Source: Pseudomonas sp. ANT_H4
Lineage (GTDB): Bacteria > Pseudomonadota > Gammaproteobacteria > Pseudomonadales > Pseudomonadaceae
Length of the DNA: 64,000 nucleotides
Assembly: GCF_008369295.1 (NCBI RefSeq)
Contig: NZ_VOBG01000022.1
Location: 1 to 64,000, forward strand
Reading direction: 5' to 3'
The number at the start of each line of letters is the position of its first letter. The first letter of the stretch is position 1. Position numbers and translations under genes: made by a program. Below the pieces are notes generated by a model. It did not search any database. It was not told the DNA's origin and saw only the letters and a program-made list of their open reading frames with translations. Below are positions 34,927-44,177 of the stretch, piece by piece.

Positions 34927-35871
34927 TTATTCGCATCGCGCAGGCCGACGATGGTTCACGGCCTGGGTCAGCCACACCAGAACATCGGCTGTGACTGCGT
35001 CACGGTTGGTTTCGTTGAATAATTCGTGGCGCGCCTGCGGGTAAATATTCAGCTGCAGGTTCTGGCAGCCGGCTTCACGCAGGGCGTGGGCCAGGTTCTT
35101 GAGACGCTTGCCTTCACTGACTGGATCACATTCACCGCCCATCACCAAGATCGGCAGGCCCGGATCGATTTGAGCGAGATTGGACGCTTTGCTGATTTGC
35201 TGCAAGCCGCCCAGCAGGTCGATCCATAGCTGGTTGGTGCATCGGAAGCCGCAAAGCGGGTCGTTGACGTACTTGTCGACTTCGTCCGGGGCGCGGCTGA
35301 GCCAGTCGAACGCGGTGCGATTGGGCTTGAAAGCCTTGTTGAAAGAGCCGAACGACAGAAACTCGATCAGTGCGCTACGGCCCCTCAGGCCTTGGCGCAG
35401 GCGTTCGGCGCGGGCGATCACACGCGCGGCGCGGTATAGCGACACTGGCTGGAAATTCGAGCCACTGAGAATCGCTCCATGCAGGCTGGCGCTGTGGTGC
35501 AAAAGATAGGCTTGGGCGATATAGCTGCCCATGCTGTGGCCCAGCAGAATGATTGGCACCCCAGGCGCTTGCTGGCCGATGTGCTGGTTGAGGCTGGCCA
35601 GGTCGCCCACCACTTTGTTCCAGCCATCCTTCTCGGCAAACAGCCCGAGGGTGCCTTCGTCGGCGGTCCGGCCATGACCACGCTGGTCGGGGGCGTACAG
35701 CCCATAACCGGCGTCACACAGTTCCTGGGCCAGGCGGGTGTAGCGACCACCGTGCTCGGCCATGCCGTGGGCCAACATGATCAACGCCTTGGGCGGCCCG
35801 TCCGGGAGCCACTGGTTGACGTACAGGCGGCTGCGGTCATTCGCGGTCAGCCAGAAAGTGGTGTGGTTCAT
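34927..35871 (-). CDS. Alpha/beta-hydrolase, monoacylglycerol lipase/lysophospholipase type
   Basis: A 314-residue Hydrolase_4-type enzyme. HGMAEHGGRYTRLAQEL is the oxyanion region, LLGHSMGSYIAQAYLLH holds the nucleophile Ser, GGECDPVSEG the Asp and YPQARHELFNE the His. It would free fatty acids that FadD then activates. ATG 35871 (MNHTTFWLTAND) is preferred over the ORF start 27 codons earlier. It is upstream of the (R)-hydratase on the same strand and divergent from fadD2. Confidence 0.9.
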   Translation of the reverse strand: MNHTTFWLTANDRSRLYVNQWLPDGPPKALIMLAHGMAEHGGRYTRLAQELCDAGYGLYAPDQRGHGRTADEGTLGLFAEKDGWNKVVGDLASLNQHIGQQAPGVPIILLGHSMGSYIAQAYLLHHSASLHGAILSGSNFQPVSLYRAARVIARAERLRQGLRGRSALIEFLSFGSFNKAFKPNRTAFDWLSRAPDEVDKYVNDPLCGFRCTNQLWIDLLGGLQQISKASNLAQIDPGLPILVMGGECDPVSEGKRLKNLAHALREAGCQNLQLNIYPQARHELFNETNRDAVTADVLVWLTQAVNHRRPARCE

Positions 35872-36081
35872 GGCGCTTCCTTTGCTCGGTGTCGTTGCAG
35901 TGTATAGCTCATCCGTGGGCAGGCGTCTGATCAGCCCAGGCCTCAGGGACAAGATTCATACAATCAATGACATGACTTTGTGTATTTGCCTGTTTGGCCA
36001 TAGCTGCTAACGTCCCCAAAGCTCCGCTTTCCATAATCAGCAGTAAGCGGTCGGGCACACTCAGGTAAAAGGACAAGAATA

Positions 36082-37770
36082 ATGCAACCTGATTTCTGGA
36101 ATGACAAACGCCCGGCGGGCGTTCCCACCGACATCGACCTTAGCGTCTACAAGTCGGTGATCGAAGTTTTCGAGCGTTCCTGCAAGACCTTTGCCGATCG
36201 TCCGGCGTTCAGCAACATGGGTGTCACCCTGACTTACGCCGAGCTTGAGCGCCAGAGTGCGGCGTTCGCCGGTTACCTGCAACAGCACACCGACCTTAAG
36301 CCGGGCGATCGCATTGCGGTGCAGATGCCCAACGTCCTGCAATACCCGATTGCCGTGTTCGGCGCCTTGCGTGCCGGCCTGATCGTGGTCAATACCAACC
36401 CGTTGTACACGCCACGGGAAATGCGTCATCAGTTCAAGGATGCCGGCATTCGCGCCCTGGTTTACCTCAATCTGTTCGGCTCGCGGGTCCAGGAAGTCGC
36501 CGCCGATACCGAGATCGAATACCTGATCGAAGCGAAAATGGGCGACCTGATGCCCGCCGTCAAGGGCTGGCTGATCAACACCGTGGTCGACAAAGTGAAG
36601 AAAATGGTCCCGGCCTACAGCCTGCCCCAGGCCGTCTCGTTCAAGCGCGCGCTGCGCATGGGCGCTGGCCTGTCGATCACCCTTCACCCGGTGACCCTCG
36701 ACGACATCGCCGTGCTGCAATACACCGGCGGTACCACCGGCCTGGCCAAGGGCGCGATGCTTACCCACGGCAACCTGGTGGCGAACATGCAGCAGGTGCG
36801 CGCCTGCATGTCGCAAATCGGTGACGACGGCCATCCGCTGATCAAGGAGGGGCAGGAGGTGATGATCGCGCCGCTGCCGCTGTACCATATCTATGCCTTC
36901 ACCGCGAACTGCATGTGCATGATGGTTTCCGGCAACCACAACGTACTGATCACCAACCCCCGAGACATTGGCGGCTTTATCAAGGAGCTGAAAAAGTGGC
37001 GCTTTTCCGGGCTGCTGGGGCTCAACACGTTGTTTGTGGCGCTGATGGATCACCCTGATTTCAAGAACGTGGACTTTTCCCATCTCAAGCTCACCAACTC
37101 CGGCGGCACCGCATTGGTCAAGGCCACCGCCGAACGTTGGCAGCAACTCACCGGCTGCGCTATTGGCGAGGGTTATGGGCTGACAGAGACCTCGCCGGTG
37201 GCCAGTACCAACCCCTATGGCAACAAGTCACGGCTGGGTACGGTCGGCATTCCCGTGCCGGGCACGGCGATGAAAGTCATTGATGATGAAGGCGTGGAGT
37301 TGCCATTAGGAGAGCGCGGAGAACTCTGTGTGAAAGGTCCGCAAGTGATGAAGGGCTACTGGCAGCAGCCAGCCGCCACCGCCGAGACCCTGGACGCCGA
37401 AGGCTGGCTCAAGACCGGCGACATTGCAGTGATCGACCCCGACGGCTTTGTGCGCATCGTCGATCGCAAGAAGGACCTGATCATTGTTTCGGGCTTTAAC
37501 GTCTACCCCAATGAAATCGAAGACGTGGTCATGGCCCATCCAAACGTCGCCAGTTGTGCGGTGATCGGGGTGCCAGACGAGCGCACCGGGGAGGCGGTGA
37601 AGCTGTTTGTGGTGGCTCGCGCCCAAGGCGTCAGCCTTGAAGAGCTGAAGAGCTACTGCAAGGCCAACTTCACTGGCTACAAGGTGCCCAAACAGATTGT
37701 ATTGCGTGAGTCGTTGCCGATGACACCAGTAGGTAAGATCTTGCGCAGAGAGCTTCGCGATATCGCCTAG
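36082..37770 (+). CDS. fadD2: Long-chain acyl-CoA synthetase FadD2
   Basis: A 562-residue ANL-superfamily ligase that adenylates fatty acids and forms acyl-CoA at the inner membrane. The P-loop is YTGGTTGLAKGAM; GYGLTETSP is A5 and the A8 hinge is VDRKKDLIIVSGFNVYPNEIE; the catalytic C-terminal Lys is in PVGKILRREL. It is the first of two tandem synthetases (about 60-70% alike by eye), in the fadD2-fadD1 order known from P. aeruginosa. Confidence 0.93.
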   Translation: MQPDFWNDKRPAGVPTDIDLSVYKSVIEVFERSCKTFADRPAFSNMGVTLTYAELERQSAAFAGYLQQHTDLKPGDRIAVQMPNVLQYPIAVFGALRAGLIVVNTNPLYTPREMRHQFKDAGIRALVYLNLFGSRVQEVAADTEIEYLIEAKMGDLMPAVKGWLINTVVDKVKKMVPAYSLPQAVSFKRALRMGAGLSITLHPVTLDDIAVLQYTGGTTGLAKGAMLTHGNLVANMQQVRACMSQIGDDGHPLIKEGQEVMIAPLPLYHIYAFTANCMCMMVSGNHNVLITNPRDIGGFIKELKKWRFSGLLGLNTLFVALMDHPDFKNVDFSHLKLTNSGGTALVKATAERWQQLTGCAIGEGYGLTETSPVASTNPYGNKSRLGTVGIPVPGTAMKVIDDEGVELPLGERGELCVKGPQVMKGYWQQPAATAETLDAEGWLKTGDIAVIDPDGFVRIVDRKKDLIIVSGFNVYPNEIEDVVMAHPNVASCAVIGVPDERTGEAVKLFVVARAQGVSLEELKSYCKANFTGYKVPKQIVLRESLPMTPVGKILRRELRDIA

Positions 37771-37783
37771 ATAGAAGTCAGAT

Positions 37784-37808
37784 CATTCCCACGCTCTGCG
37801 TGGGAATG
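37784..37808. repeat. Palindromic intergenic repeat (TTCCCACGCTCTGCGTGGGAA family)
   Basis: A perfect 11-bp stem with TCT loop. Related partial copies in this window lie at 57217-57236 and about 39842-39878. Confidence 0.75.
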
Positions 37809-38049
37809 CCGCTTTGGACGCTCCGCGTCAGCTCTTGAGGCTGGGAAAGCCCCATTCCAGAGCCTTTTCTCTGGTTATAGAATCTTTGCTCTAAAAGTGA
37901 CCATTAGATATTCTTGAGTCATGGTTATGACTGTAGGGCCTGCTTTTGGCTCTAGGCGGCCCTTGGCAAAGCTGCTACTCTCGGCGCGCTTTGTGACCTC
38001 TCGGCCTGCTTGAAACAGCCAGACTCACCCTAAAAAATACAAACAAATA

Positions 38050-38066
38050 ATAATCGCATCAAATGC
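38050..38066. promoter_or_regulatory. Palindrome upstream of fadD1, candidate operator
   Basis: ATCGCAT-CAA-ATGCGAT, perfect 7-bp arms, 36 bp before the fadD1 start. It does not match the PsrA consensus (GAAAC-GTTTC type). The binding factor is unknown. Confidence 0.4.
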
Positions 38067-38101
38067 GATGATGAATTCGCGTCGCTGAGGAGTGGGCTTC
38101 C

Positions 38102-39793
38102 ATGAACGAAGACTTTTGGAAGGATAAGTACCCCGCCGGGATTGCTACAGAGATCAATCCAGACGAGTATCCAAATATTCAGGCGGTACTGAAACAGTCC
38201 TGCCAGCGCTTCGCCAACAAACCGGCTTTCAGCAACCTGGGCAAGACAATCACCTACGGTGAGTTGTACGAGCTGTCCGGAGCGTTTGCCGCGTACCTGC
38301 AACAGCATACCGACTTGCAGCCCGGTGATCGAATCGCTGTGCAACTGCCTAACGTTTTGCAATACCCGGTCGCCGTATTTGGTGCTATCCGTGCCGGCCT
38401 GATCGTGGTCAATACCAACCCGCTGTACACCGCGCGGGAAATGGAACACCAGTTCAACGACTCCGGGGCCAAGGCCCTGGTCTGCCTGGCCAATATGGCG
38501 CACTTGGCAGAAAACGTGGTGCCCAAGACTTCCGTCAAGCATGTGATCGTTACCGAAGTGGCTGACCTGTTGCCGCCGCTCAAGCGGCTGCTGATCAACA
38601 GCGTCATCAAGTATGTGAAGAAAATGGTCCCGGCTTATCACTTGCCCAAGGCGATCAAGTTCAACGACGTGCTGGCCAAGGGGTACGGCCAGCCGGTCAC
38701 CGAAGTCAGCCCCACCAGCGACGACGTGGCGGTGCTGCAATACACCGGCGGCACCACCGGCGTGGCCAAGGGCGCGATGCTGACGCACCGCAACCTGGTG
38801 TCCAACATGCTGCAGTGCAAGGCGCTGATGGGTTCCAACCTCAACGAAGGTTGCGAGATCCTGATCACGCCGCTGCCGCTGTACCACATCTATGCCTTCA
38901 CCTTTCATTGTATGGCAATGATGCTGATCGGCAACCACAACATCCTGATCAGCAACCCGCGCGACCTGCCGGCGATGGTCAAGGAGTTGTCTAAGTGGAA
39001 GTTCAGTGGCTTTGTCGGCCTGAACACACTGTTTGTTGCCTTGTGCAACAACGAAGGTTTCCGCAAGCTGGACTTCTCTGCGCTGAAAGTCACCCTGTCC
39101 GGAGGCATGGCCCTGCAACTAGCGGCGGCCGAGCGTTGGAAAGCGGTCACCGGCTGCTCCATCTGCGAAGGCTACGGCATGACCGAAACCAGCCCGGTGG
39201 CCACCGTCAATCCGATCCAGCACATCCAGATTGGCACCATCGGTATTCCGGTGCCATCGACCTTGTGCAAGATCATCACCGATGACGGCGTGGAGTTGGC
39301 CCTGGGGGAAATCGGCGAGCTGTGCGTCAAGGGCCCGCAAGTGATGAAAGGCTACTGGCAGCGCCCGGACGCCACCGCCGAAGTCCTTGACAGCGAAGGC
39401 TGGTTGAAGACCGGTGACATCGCGATTATCCAGCCAGACGGCTACATGCGCATCGTCGACCGCAAGAAGGACATGATTCTGGTCTCTGGTTTCAACGTCT
39501 ACCCCAACGAACTGGAAGACGTACTGGCCGGCCTGCCGGGCGTGCTGCAATGCGCGGCCATCGGTGTGCCGGACGAGAAGTCCGGAGAGATCATCAAGAT
39601 CTTCATCGTGGTCAAGCCGGGCGCCACCCTGACCAAAGAACAGGTGATGGAGCACATGCGCGCCAACGTCACCGGCTACAAGGTGCCCAAGGCCGTGGAG
39701 TTCCGCGATGCATTGCCGACCACCAACGTTGGCAAGATCCTGCGACGAGAGTTGCGCGATGAAGAACTGAAGAAACTGGGTATGAAGAAGTAA
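38102..39793 (+). CDS. fadD1: Long-chain acyl-CoA synthetase FadD1
   Basis: A 563-residue paralogue of FadD2 with the same motifs: YTGGTTGVAKGAM, GYGMTETSP, VDRKKDMILVSGFNVYPNELE and NVGKILRREL. TGAGGAGTG precedes the ATG. The separate palindrome and terminator suggest it has its own promoter. In P. aeruginosa FadD1 prefers long chains and FadD2 shorter ones; whether that holds here is not visible. Confidence 0.93.
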   Translation: MNEDFWKDKYPAGIATEINPDEYPNIQAVLKQSCQRFANKPAFSNLGKTITYGELYELSGAFAAYLQQHTDLQPGDRIAVQLPNVLQYPVAVFGAIRAGLIVVNTNPLYTAREMEHQFNDSGAKALVCLANMAHLAENVVPKTSVKHVIVTEVADLLPPLKRLLINSVIKYVKKMVPAYHLPKAIKFNDVLAKGYGQPVTEVSPTSDDVAVLQYTGGTTGVAKGAMLTHRNLVSNMLQCKALMGSNLNEGCEILITPLPLYHIYAFTFHCMAMMLIGNHNILISNPRDLPAMVKELSKWKFSGFVGLNTLFVALCNNEGFRKLDFSALKVTLSGGMALQLAAAERWKAVTGCSICEGYGMTETSPVATVNPIQHIQIGTIGIPVPSTLCKIITDDGVELALGEIGELCVKGPQVMKGYWQRPDATAEVLDSEGWLKTGDIAIIQPDGYMRIVDRKKDMILVSGFNVYPNELEDVLAGLPGVLQCAAIGVPDEKSGEIIKIFIVVKPGATLTKEQVMEHMRANVTGYKVPKAVEFRDALPTTNVGKILRRELRDEELKKLGMKK

Positions 39794-39805
39794 CACGCCA
39801 TCCAA

Positions 39806-39835
39806 CAAAAAGCCCCGCATTTGCGGGGCTTTTTG
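39806..39835. terminator. Terminator after fadD1
   Basis: AGCCCCGCA and TGCGGGGCT pair around TT, with A5 upstream and T5 downstream; it can work in both directions, also for the convergent gene at 39882. Confidence 0.93.
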
Positions 39836-39841
39836 TTGAGT

Positions 39842-39878
39842 GATCGTTCCTGCGCTCTGGTCTGCGTGGGGACGATCA
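39842..39878. repeat. Degenerate copy of the TTCCCACGC repeat
   Basis: GATCGTTCC and GGGGACGATC pair around a TGCGCTCTGGTCTGCGT centre, recognisable as a decayed member of the family at 37784. Confidence 0.5.
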
Positions 39879-39881
39879 GTG

Positions 39882-40259
39882 TCAGAACATGAATTGCGTA
39901 AAGCTCACACCGGCACCTGCCGGGCGTACATCTTTCAGGAACGAATCCTTGTCGGCGCTCAGCTCCAGGGTAATCTCCGGCTTGCGCTTGCCAGCATTGC
40001 GCACCACCAACCCTTCAAGCTTTTCACGCAGGAACGCCGTCGGCACTTTCAAGTGCAGCAACTGGTCGCTGTCTGCGTTGTGCATCAACAAATGAATCCA
40101 CTCGTACTGGCCCACGGCAATACGGCCCACCGGCAGGTCGAACCACCAGATGTTGCGTTTGCGGTCCAGGTCGGTGAAGTGGCAGTTGTTGACGCCGAGC
40201 ACGGCACCGCCCAGTTCCAGGTTTCTGCGGGCGATGGCCTGTGTTTTATTGAGTTTCAT
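39882..40259 (-). CDS. Conserved-looking hypothetical protein
   Basis: A 125-residue protein starting MKLNKTQAIARRNLELGGAV, with GVNNCHFTDLDRKRNIWWFD and EWIHLLMHNADSDQLLHLKVP. The overall pattern is a soluble beta-rich protein with no recognised family. ATG 40259 is used because the sequence upstream loses coding character. It is convergent with fadD1. Confidence 0.75.
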   Translation of the reverse strand: MKLNKTQAIARRNLELGGAVLGVNNCHFTDLDRKRNIWWFDLPVGRIAVGQYEWIHLLMHNADSDQLLHLKVPTAFLREKLEGLVVRNAGKRKPEITLELSADKDSFLKDVRPAGAGVSFTQFMF

Positions 40260-40458
40260 AACCTTCCTACGGGATCTGTTATTCAGCGTTTGAGCCTGAA
40301 TGTGCCGGGCATTCTCGTGGGTTGGCCGCAAAACATAAAGCCAAACCTGTGCAGTGCGATGAAATGCCTGGGTAAAAATAATTGAAACTCTGCACAAAGG
40401 CCCAGGGTCAACCCTTGCGTAATGACCAAAACCCTTGAATGTTCACAGGAGTAATACC

Positions 40459-40650
40459 ATGGGCAGCACAGCGGATAAGGCAAAAGGTTTGGCGAACGAA
40501 GCCATCGGCAACATTAAGCAAGGTGTCGGTAACGCTACTGACAACGATAAGTTGCAGGTCGAAGGCAAGGTTCAGGAAAAGAAAGGCGAAGCTCAGCAAG
40601 CCGTCGGCAAGGCCAAGGATGCGGTAAAGAAAACCATCGATAAAGCCTGA
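40459..40650 (+). CDS. CsbD-family stress protein
   Basis: A 63-residue hydrophilic protein with the CsbD pattern: TADKAKGLANEAIGNIKQGV, DNDKLQVEGKVQEKKGEAQQ. CAGGAG stands before ATG 40459, which sets the start. CsbD-like proteins are induced by general stress in many bacteria; the function is unknown. Terminator follows. Confidence 0.92.
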   Translation: MGSTADKAKGLANEAIGNIKQGVGNATDNDKLQVEGKVQEKKGEAQQAVGKAKDAVKKTIDKA

Positions 40651-40678
40651 CCCGGTTGACTGCACTTGAGCAGCGAGG

Positions 40679-40703
40679 CGGCCATCTACGGATGGCCGTT
40701 TTT
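40679..40703 (+). terminator. Terminator after the CsbD gene
   Basis: CGGCCATC and GATGGCCG pair around TACG, followed by five T residues. Confidence 0.85.
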
Positions 40704-40825
40704 GTGTCACACGCAGTGATTAAAGTTTCGAAATTGTTTCAATGTCGCCAAATAGGCTACTTTGATGTAGAAAACGGCCCCTGAGTCGCCCACGAACTCA
40801 ACCTTTTGCGGCGAAAGGAGACGCT

Positions 40826-41779
40826 ATGATTTTTCCAGTATTAAAAGATCTGCCGCTGCATCGCGTGCTGATGCGCACCATCACCGAGTTCGTCGATGAC
40901 GAGATGCCTACCTACGCCTCGGCACTGGCCTACCAGATGCTGTTCTCGCTGTTTCCTTTCTTGCTGTTCCTCATTGCGCTGATCGGTTTCCTGCACCTGC
41001 CGGACTTTTTTACCTGGCTGCGCCTGCAGTCGGAGTTGGTGTTGCCGCCCCAGGCCCTGGAGCAGGTCAACCCGGTGATTGACCAGTTGCAGCAATCCAA
41101 GGGCGGCTTGCTGTCGGTGGGTATCGTCATTGCGCTGTGGACGGCCTCTGCGGGCGTGCGCCTGATGATGAGTGCAATGAACGCCGCCTACGACGTGGTC
41201 GAAGGCCGGCCGATCTGGAAGCGTTTCCCCCTGTCGATTTTCTACACCGTGGGCATCGCCGGCATGTTGCTGGCCGCAGCCGCGCTGATGGTCCTCGGGC
41301 CGCAAGTGATGGAATGGCTGGCGATGCAGATCGGCATGCAGGAATTCGTGGTCACCTTGTGGACCATCCTGCGCTGGCCATTGATCGTAATCTTGCTGAT
41401 GTTCGCTGTGGCGTTGATGTACTACGTGATGCCCGACGTGAAACAGAAATTCCGCTTTATCACCCCAGGTTCCGTGCTGGCGGTGGTGGTGTGGATCATC
41501 GCGTCCCTGGGCTTTGGCTATTACGTCAAAACCTTTGCCGACTACAACGCCATGTATGGCAGTATCGGCGCGATCATCGTCTTGCTCCTGTACTTCTACA
41601 TTTCAGCGGCCGTGCTGTTGCTCGGCGCAGAGATGAATGCGGTGATCGAGCACATGTCCACCGAAGGCAAGGCTCCTGGTGAAAAGGACTTCGGCGAACA
41701 CGATGAAAAACAGCACGTCTCGGGCCTTGGCCGGGACCATTCGCACCCACTACCAACGAAGCCTGAACATGATTCGTGA
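40826..41779 (+). CDS. YihY/BrkB-family membrane protein
   Basis: A 317-residue inner-membrane protein with six predicted helices. Family signatures: DEMPTYASALAYQMLFSLFPFLLFLIAL near residue 25, ALWTASAGVRLMMSAMNAAYDV, and YGSIGAIIVLLLYFYISAAVLLLGAEMNAV near the end. Named after a Bordetella factor once misassigned as ribonuclease BN; the role is not settled. GAAAGGAGA precedes the ATG. The stop overlaps the def start by 11 bp. Confidence 0.9.
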   Translation: MIFPVLKDLPLHRVLMRTITEFVDDEMPTYASALAYQMLFSLFPFLLFLIALIGFLHLPDFFTWLRLQSELVLPPQALEQVNPVIDQLQQSKGGLLSVGIVIALWTASAGVRLMMSAMNAAYDVVEGRPIWKRFPLSIFYTVGIAGMLLAAAALMVLGPQVMEWLAMQIGMQEFVVTLWTILRWPLIVILLMFAVALMYYVMPDVKQKFRFITPGSVLAVVVWIIASLGFGYYVKTFADYNAMYGSIGAIIVLLLYFYISAAVLLLGAEMNAVIEHMSTEGKAPGEKDFGEHDEKQHVSGLGRDHSHPLPTKPEHDS

Positions 41780-42308
41780 AATCCTGAAAATGGGCGACGA
41801 GCGCCTGCTGCGTATCGCGCCACCGGTCCCGCTGGAAATGTTCGACAGCCCTGAGTTGTGGCAGTTGATCGACGACATGTTCCAGACCATGGAGCACGTT
41901 GGCGGCGTGGGCCTGGCCGCACCGCAGATTGGCGTCGACCTGCAACTGGTAATCTTTGGTTTCGAGAGCAGCGAACGCTACCCGGATGCCCCGGGGGTGC
42001 CTCAGACCATTCTGATCAATCCGCTGATCACGCCGCTAAGCCCGGTGCTGGAAGAGGGTTATGAAGGTTGCCTGTCGGTGCCTGGCTTGCGCGGCGCGGT
42101 GGACCGCTATCAACAGATTCGCTACGAAGGCTTTGATCCCAAGGGCGAGCCGATTGTGCGCATTGCCGACGGCTTTCATGCGCGGGTGGTGCAGCATGAG
42201 TGCGATCACCTGATCGGTCGGTTGTACCCGTCGCGGATCACCGACTTCAGCAAGTTTGGATTTATTGATGTGATGTTTCCGGATATGGATCCTACTGCCG
42301 ATGAGTGA
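41769..42308 (+). CDS. def: Peptide deformylase
   Basis: A 179-residue deformylase. The three motifs are GVGLAAPQIG, EGCLSVPG (Cys ligand) and QHECDHL (two His ligands and catalytic Glu). It removes the formyl group from nascent proteins. Pseudomonads usually carry a main def next to fmt; this copy, next to a yihY gene, is an extra deformylase. ATG 41769 gives the usual MIREILKMGDERLL start. Confidence 0.94.
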   Translation: MIREILKMGDERLLRIAPPVPLEMFDSPELWQLIDDMFQTMEHVGGVGLAAPQIGVDLQLVIFGFESSERYPDAPGVPQTILINPLITPLSPVLEEGYEGCLSVPGLRGAVDRYQQIRYEGFDPKGEPIVRIADGFHARVVQHECDHLIGRLYPSRITDFSKFGFIDVMFPDMDPTADE

Positions 42309-42334
42309 TCCGGCTCACACGGTGCGGCCAACGT

Positions 42335-42354
42335 AGCCTCGCTGGGGCTCGACA
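42335..42354. repeat. 20-bp dispersed repeat (AGCCTCGCTGGGGCTCGACA)
   Basis: The same 20 bases occur at 55754-55773, where a near-complement at 55697-55716 forms an inverted pair. It is intergenic at both places. Confidence 0.7.
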
Positions 42355-42433
42355 ACTGCGTCAGTTGCTGTCTTCAAGATGTGTAGATATCTATGCGCAT
42401 CGGTCGCAGCAGCTCACAACCGCCGATCACACA

Positions 42434-42865
42434 TTATCGTCGGTCGACCGTCTCCAACGGTTCCAAGCCCATGGCGATCATTGGCTTGTTGCGTTTGTAG
42501 CGCGCCAGTCGTTCCGCCAGAGACTGCGGCAGCACTGTTTCCTGAGTAAACCCGATCCCCTGATAAAACCCTTCAAGCTCCGGATGGCAGAATAGCCAAA
42601 CGGTGCCTTCGACCGGCGCAACGGCCTCACGAATTAGTCGCGCCGCGAGCCCCTGCCTACGGCACAACGGCTCGACAAACAGCCCGGTCAGCCATTGCCC
42701 GCCGACCACAGGGCTCAAGCACAATCCGGCGACAATCTCGCTGTGCCGAGCCACCCACAATTGCCCGCCCTTGACGGCTTTCATCGGCGAATTGTGGCTG
42801 CGGTAAAACTTGTTCAGCAGCGGCCATAAAGGCTCTGCCAGCAGATCAATATGCAACTCAGGCAT
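42434..42865 (-). CDS. GNAT-family acetyltransferase
   Basis: A 143-residue GNAT protein. GLFVEPLCRRQGLAARLIREAV is the acetyl-CoA-binding motif A, and FCHPELEGFYQGIGF is the C-terminal motif. The acceptor is unknown. It is convergent with def. Confidence 0.85.
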   Translation of the reverse strand: MPELHIDLLAEPLWPLLNKFYRSHNSPMKAVKGGQLWVARHSEIVAGLCLSPVVGGQWLTGLFVEPLCRRQGLAARLIREAVAPVEGTVWLFCHPELEGFYQGIGFTQETVLPQSLAERLARYKRNKPMIAMGLEPLETVDRR

Positions 42866-42979
42866 GGTTTTTTGACAGCCGTGATCGTGGGCCGGGGATT
42901 ATAAGTCGGGCAAAGCACCTTCTGTCGGGCAATAGGTGTTATACCCCTTGTTACATCCCCTGTAAGTGGAGCACGCATC

Positions 42980-43096
42980 ATGGCCAAAGGCATGGATTCA
43001 AAGAAAGCCGCGAAGAAAAAACCGGCAAAGACCGCCGATGAAAAACGCGCCGACAAGAAAACCAAAAAATCCGAAGCGGGTTTGTTTGGGCATTGA
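42980..43096 (+). CDS. Small Lys-rich basic protein
   Basis: A 38-residue protein beginning MAKGMDSKKAAKKKPAKTAD and ending GLFGH. GTGGAGC lies 7 bases before the ATG. The high lysine and alanine content suggests nucleic-acid binding or disorder. Short but with good ribosome site and coding bias; the pattern is familiar from pseudomonads, function unknown. Confidence 0.65.
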   Translation: MAKGMDSKKAAKKKPAKTADEKRADKKTKKSEAGLFGH

Positions 43097-43122
43097 TTCT
43101 CGGTAGTCACCGCAACATCTGC

Positions 43123-43167
43123 TTCTAAGCTAAGCACCAAACGATCTGCAAGATTTCCCCGTCTCAT
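43123..43167 (+). promoter_or_regulatory. Shared 45-bp element, copy A: candidate ECF-sigma promoter
   Basis: TTCTAAG-N6-ACCAAACGATCTGCAAG-N-TTT-N-CCCG-N3-CAT. The same layout recurs at 46610-46654, 35 of 45 positions identical with no gaps. A CAAAC/CGT pair with 17 bp between resembles the -35/-10 layout of iron-starvation ECF promoters. The ECF gene lies between the two copies. Use by that sigma is inferred. Confidence 0.65.
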
Positions 43168-43225
43168 TGCACAGAGCAGGATGAAGCCGACTTTTTCGTC
43201 GGCCCAGCCTGCCCTGAGCCCGCCG

Positions 43226-44167
43226 ATGTCCAATTACCTCGATGAAACCCAACGCCAGGAAATCGAAGCCCTGGAGCAAAGCTTCACCGCCCGCACGGAA
43301 TGGCCTACCTGGCTGTTACTGATCGGCGTCTATGCCAGCTGGATCGTGGTGATTCTCGCCAGCTCCTGGCTCGGCTTGTGGTTGAGCACCGCCTTGTTGA
43401 TCCCGATTGTGGTGCTCTGGCTGTCCCTGCAACACGAACTGCTGCATGGCCATCCCACCCGCTTCAATACCCTGAACAAAGTTCTCGGCTACGCGCCCCT
43501 GGCGGTCTGGTATCCCTACACCCTGTACCGCGACAGCCACCTGTTGCACCACCGCGACGAAGACTTGACCATTCCCGGCCTCGACCCGGAAAGCCGCTAC
43601 CTCAACCAGCAACAATGGGCAGGCAGTTCCCGTTTCGAACGCGGGCTGCATTGGCTTAACAAAACCATCGTCGGACGTTTCCTGCTGGGCGCGCCCCTGG
43701 CCTTGTGGGCGTTGGGGTGGGAAGCGTTGCAGCGCTTGCGTCAAGGCCAGCGCCAGGCCTGGTTGATGTGGCTGACCCACGGCACTCTGACCCTGCTGAT
43801 GCTGGCCTTCATCGCCCGCTACAGCGCGCTGCCGGTATGGCATTACCTGGCGCTGGTCAGCGTGCCGGCCTTGTCGGTGGCGATGATCCGTTCCTACTAC
43901 GAACACCGCCCGCACCCGCAACCCGAACAGCGCACGGTGATCAACGAAGCCGGGTGGCCCTGGACCTGGTTGTTCCTCAACCTCAATCTGCATCTGGTAC
44001 ACCACGACGTGCCGAAACTGCCGTGGTATTTCCTGCCGAGGGTCTACCGTGCGCGCCGCGAACAATGGCAGGCTCGCAGTGGCGGTTTTGTGGTGCAGGG
44101 TTATGGTCGGTTGATCGGCCGCCACGGACTCAAGGCCATCGACAGCCCACGGCATCCCTTTGTTTGA
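43226..44167 (+). CDS. Membrane di-iron fatty-acid desaturase/hydroxylase homologue
   Basis: A 313-residue membrane protein with the three histidine boxes of membrane di-iron oxidases: HELLHGH, HLLHHRDED and HLVHHD, plus EHRPHP. Four or more hydrophobic segments lie between them. The superfamily includes desaturases, alkane hydroxylases and carotenoid ketolases, so a non-lipid substrate is possible. ATG 43226 (MSNYLDE) is used; an in-frame ATG at 43181 gives 15 more residues. It heads a probable operon with the PhnD-like gene (the next ORF opens before its stop) and is preceded by the shared ECF-type element. Confidence 0.85.
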   Translation: MSNYLDETQRQEIEALEQSFTARTEWPTWLLLIGVYASWIVVILASSWLGLWLSTALLIPIVVLWLSLQHELLHGHPTRFNTLNKVLGYAPLAVWYPYTLYRDSHLLHHRDEDLTIPGLDPESRYLNQQQWAGSSRFERGLHWLNKTIVGRFLLGAPLALWALGWEALQRLRQGQRQAWLMWLTHGTLTLLMLAFIARYSALPVWHYLALVSVPALSVAMIRSYYEHRPHPQPEQRTVINEAGWPWTWLFLNLNLHLVHHDVPKLPWYFLPRVYRARREQWQARSGGFVVQGYGRLIGRHGLKAIDSPRHPFV

Positions 44168-44177
44168 AGAGGTAGGC

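Larger units (their letters stand above)
37771..38101. other. Intergenic region between fadD2 and fadD1
   Basis: 331 bp without a gene. It holds a perfect 11-bp palindrome CATTCCCACGC-TCT-GCGTGGGAATG at 37784-37808, one of a family of repeats (half copy at 57217-57236, degenerate copy near 39842-39878), and a 17-bp palindrome at 38050-38066 near the fadD1 start. The rest is low in coding signal. Confidence 0.7.
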
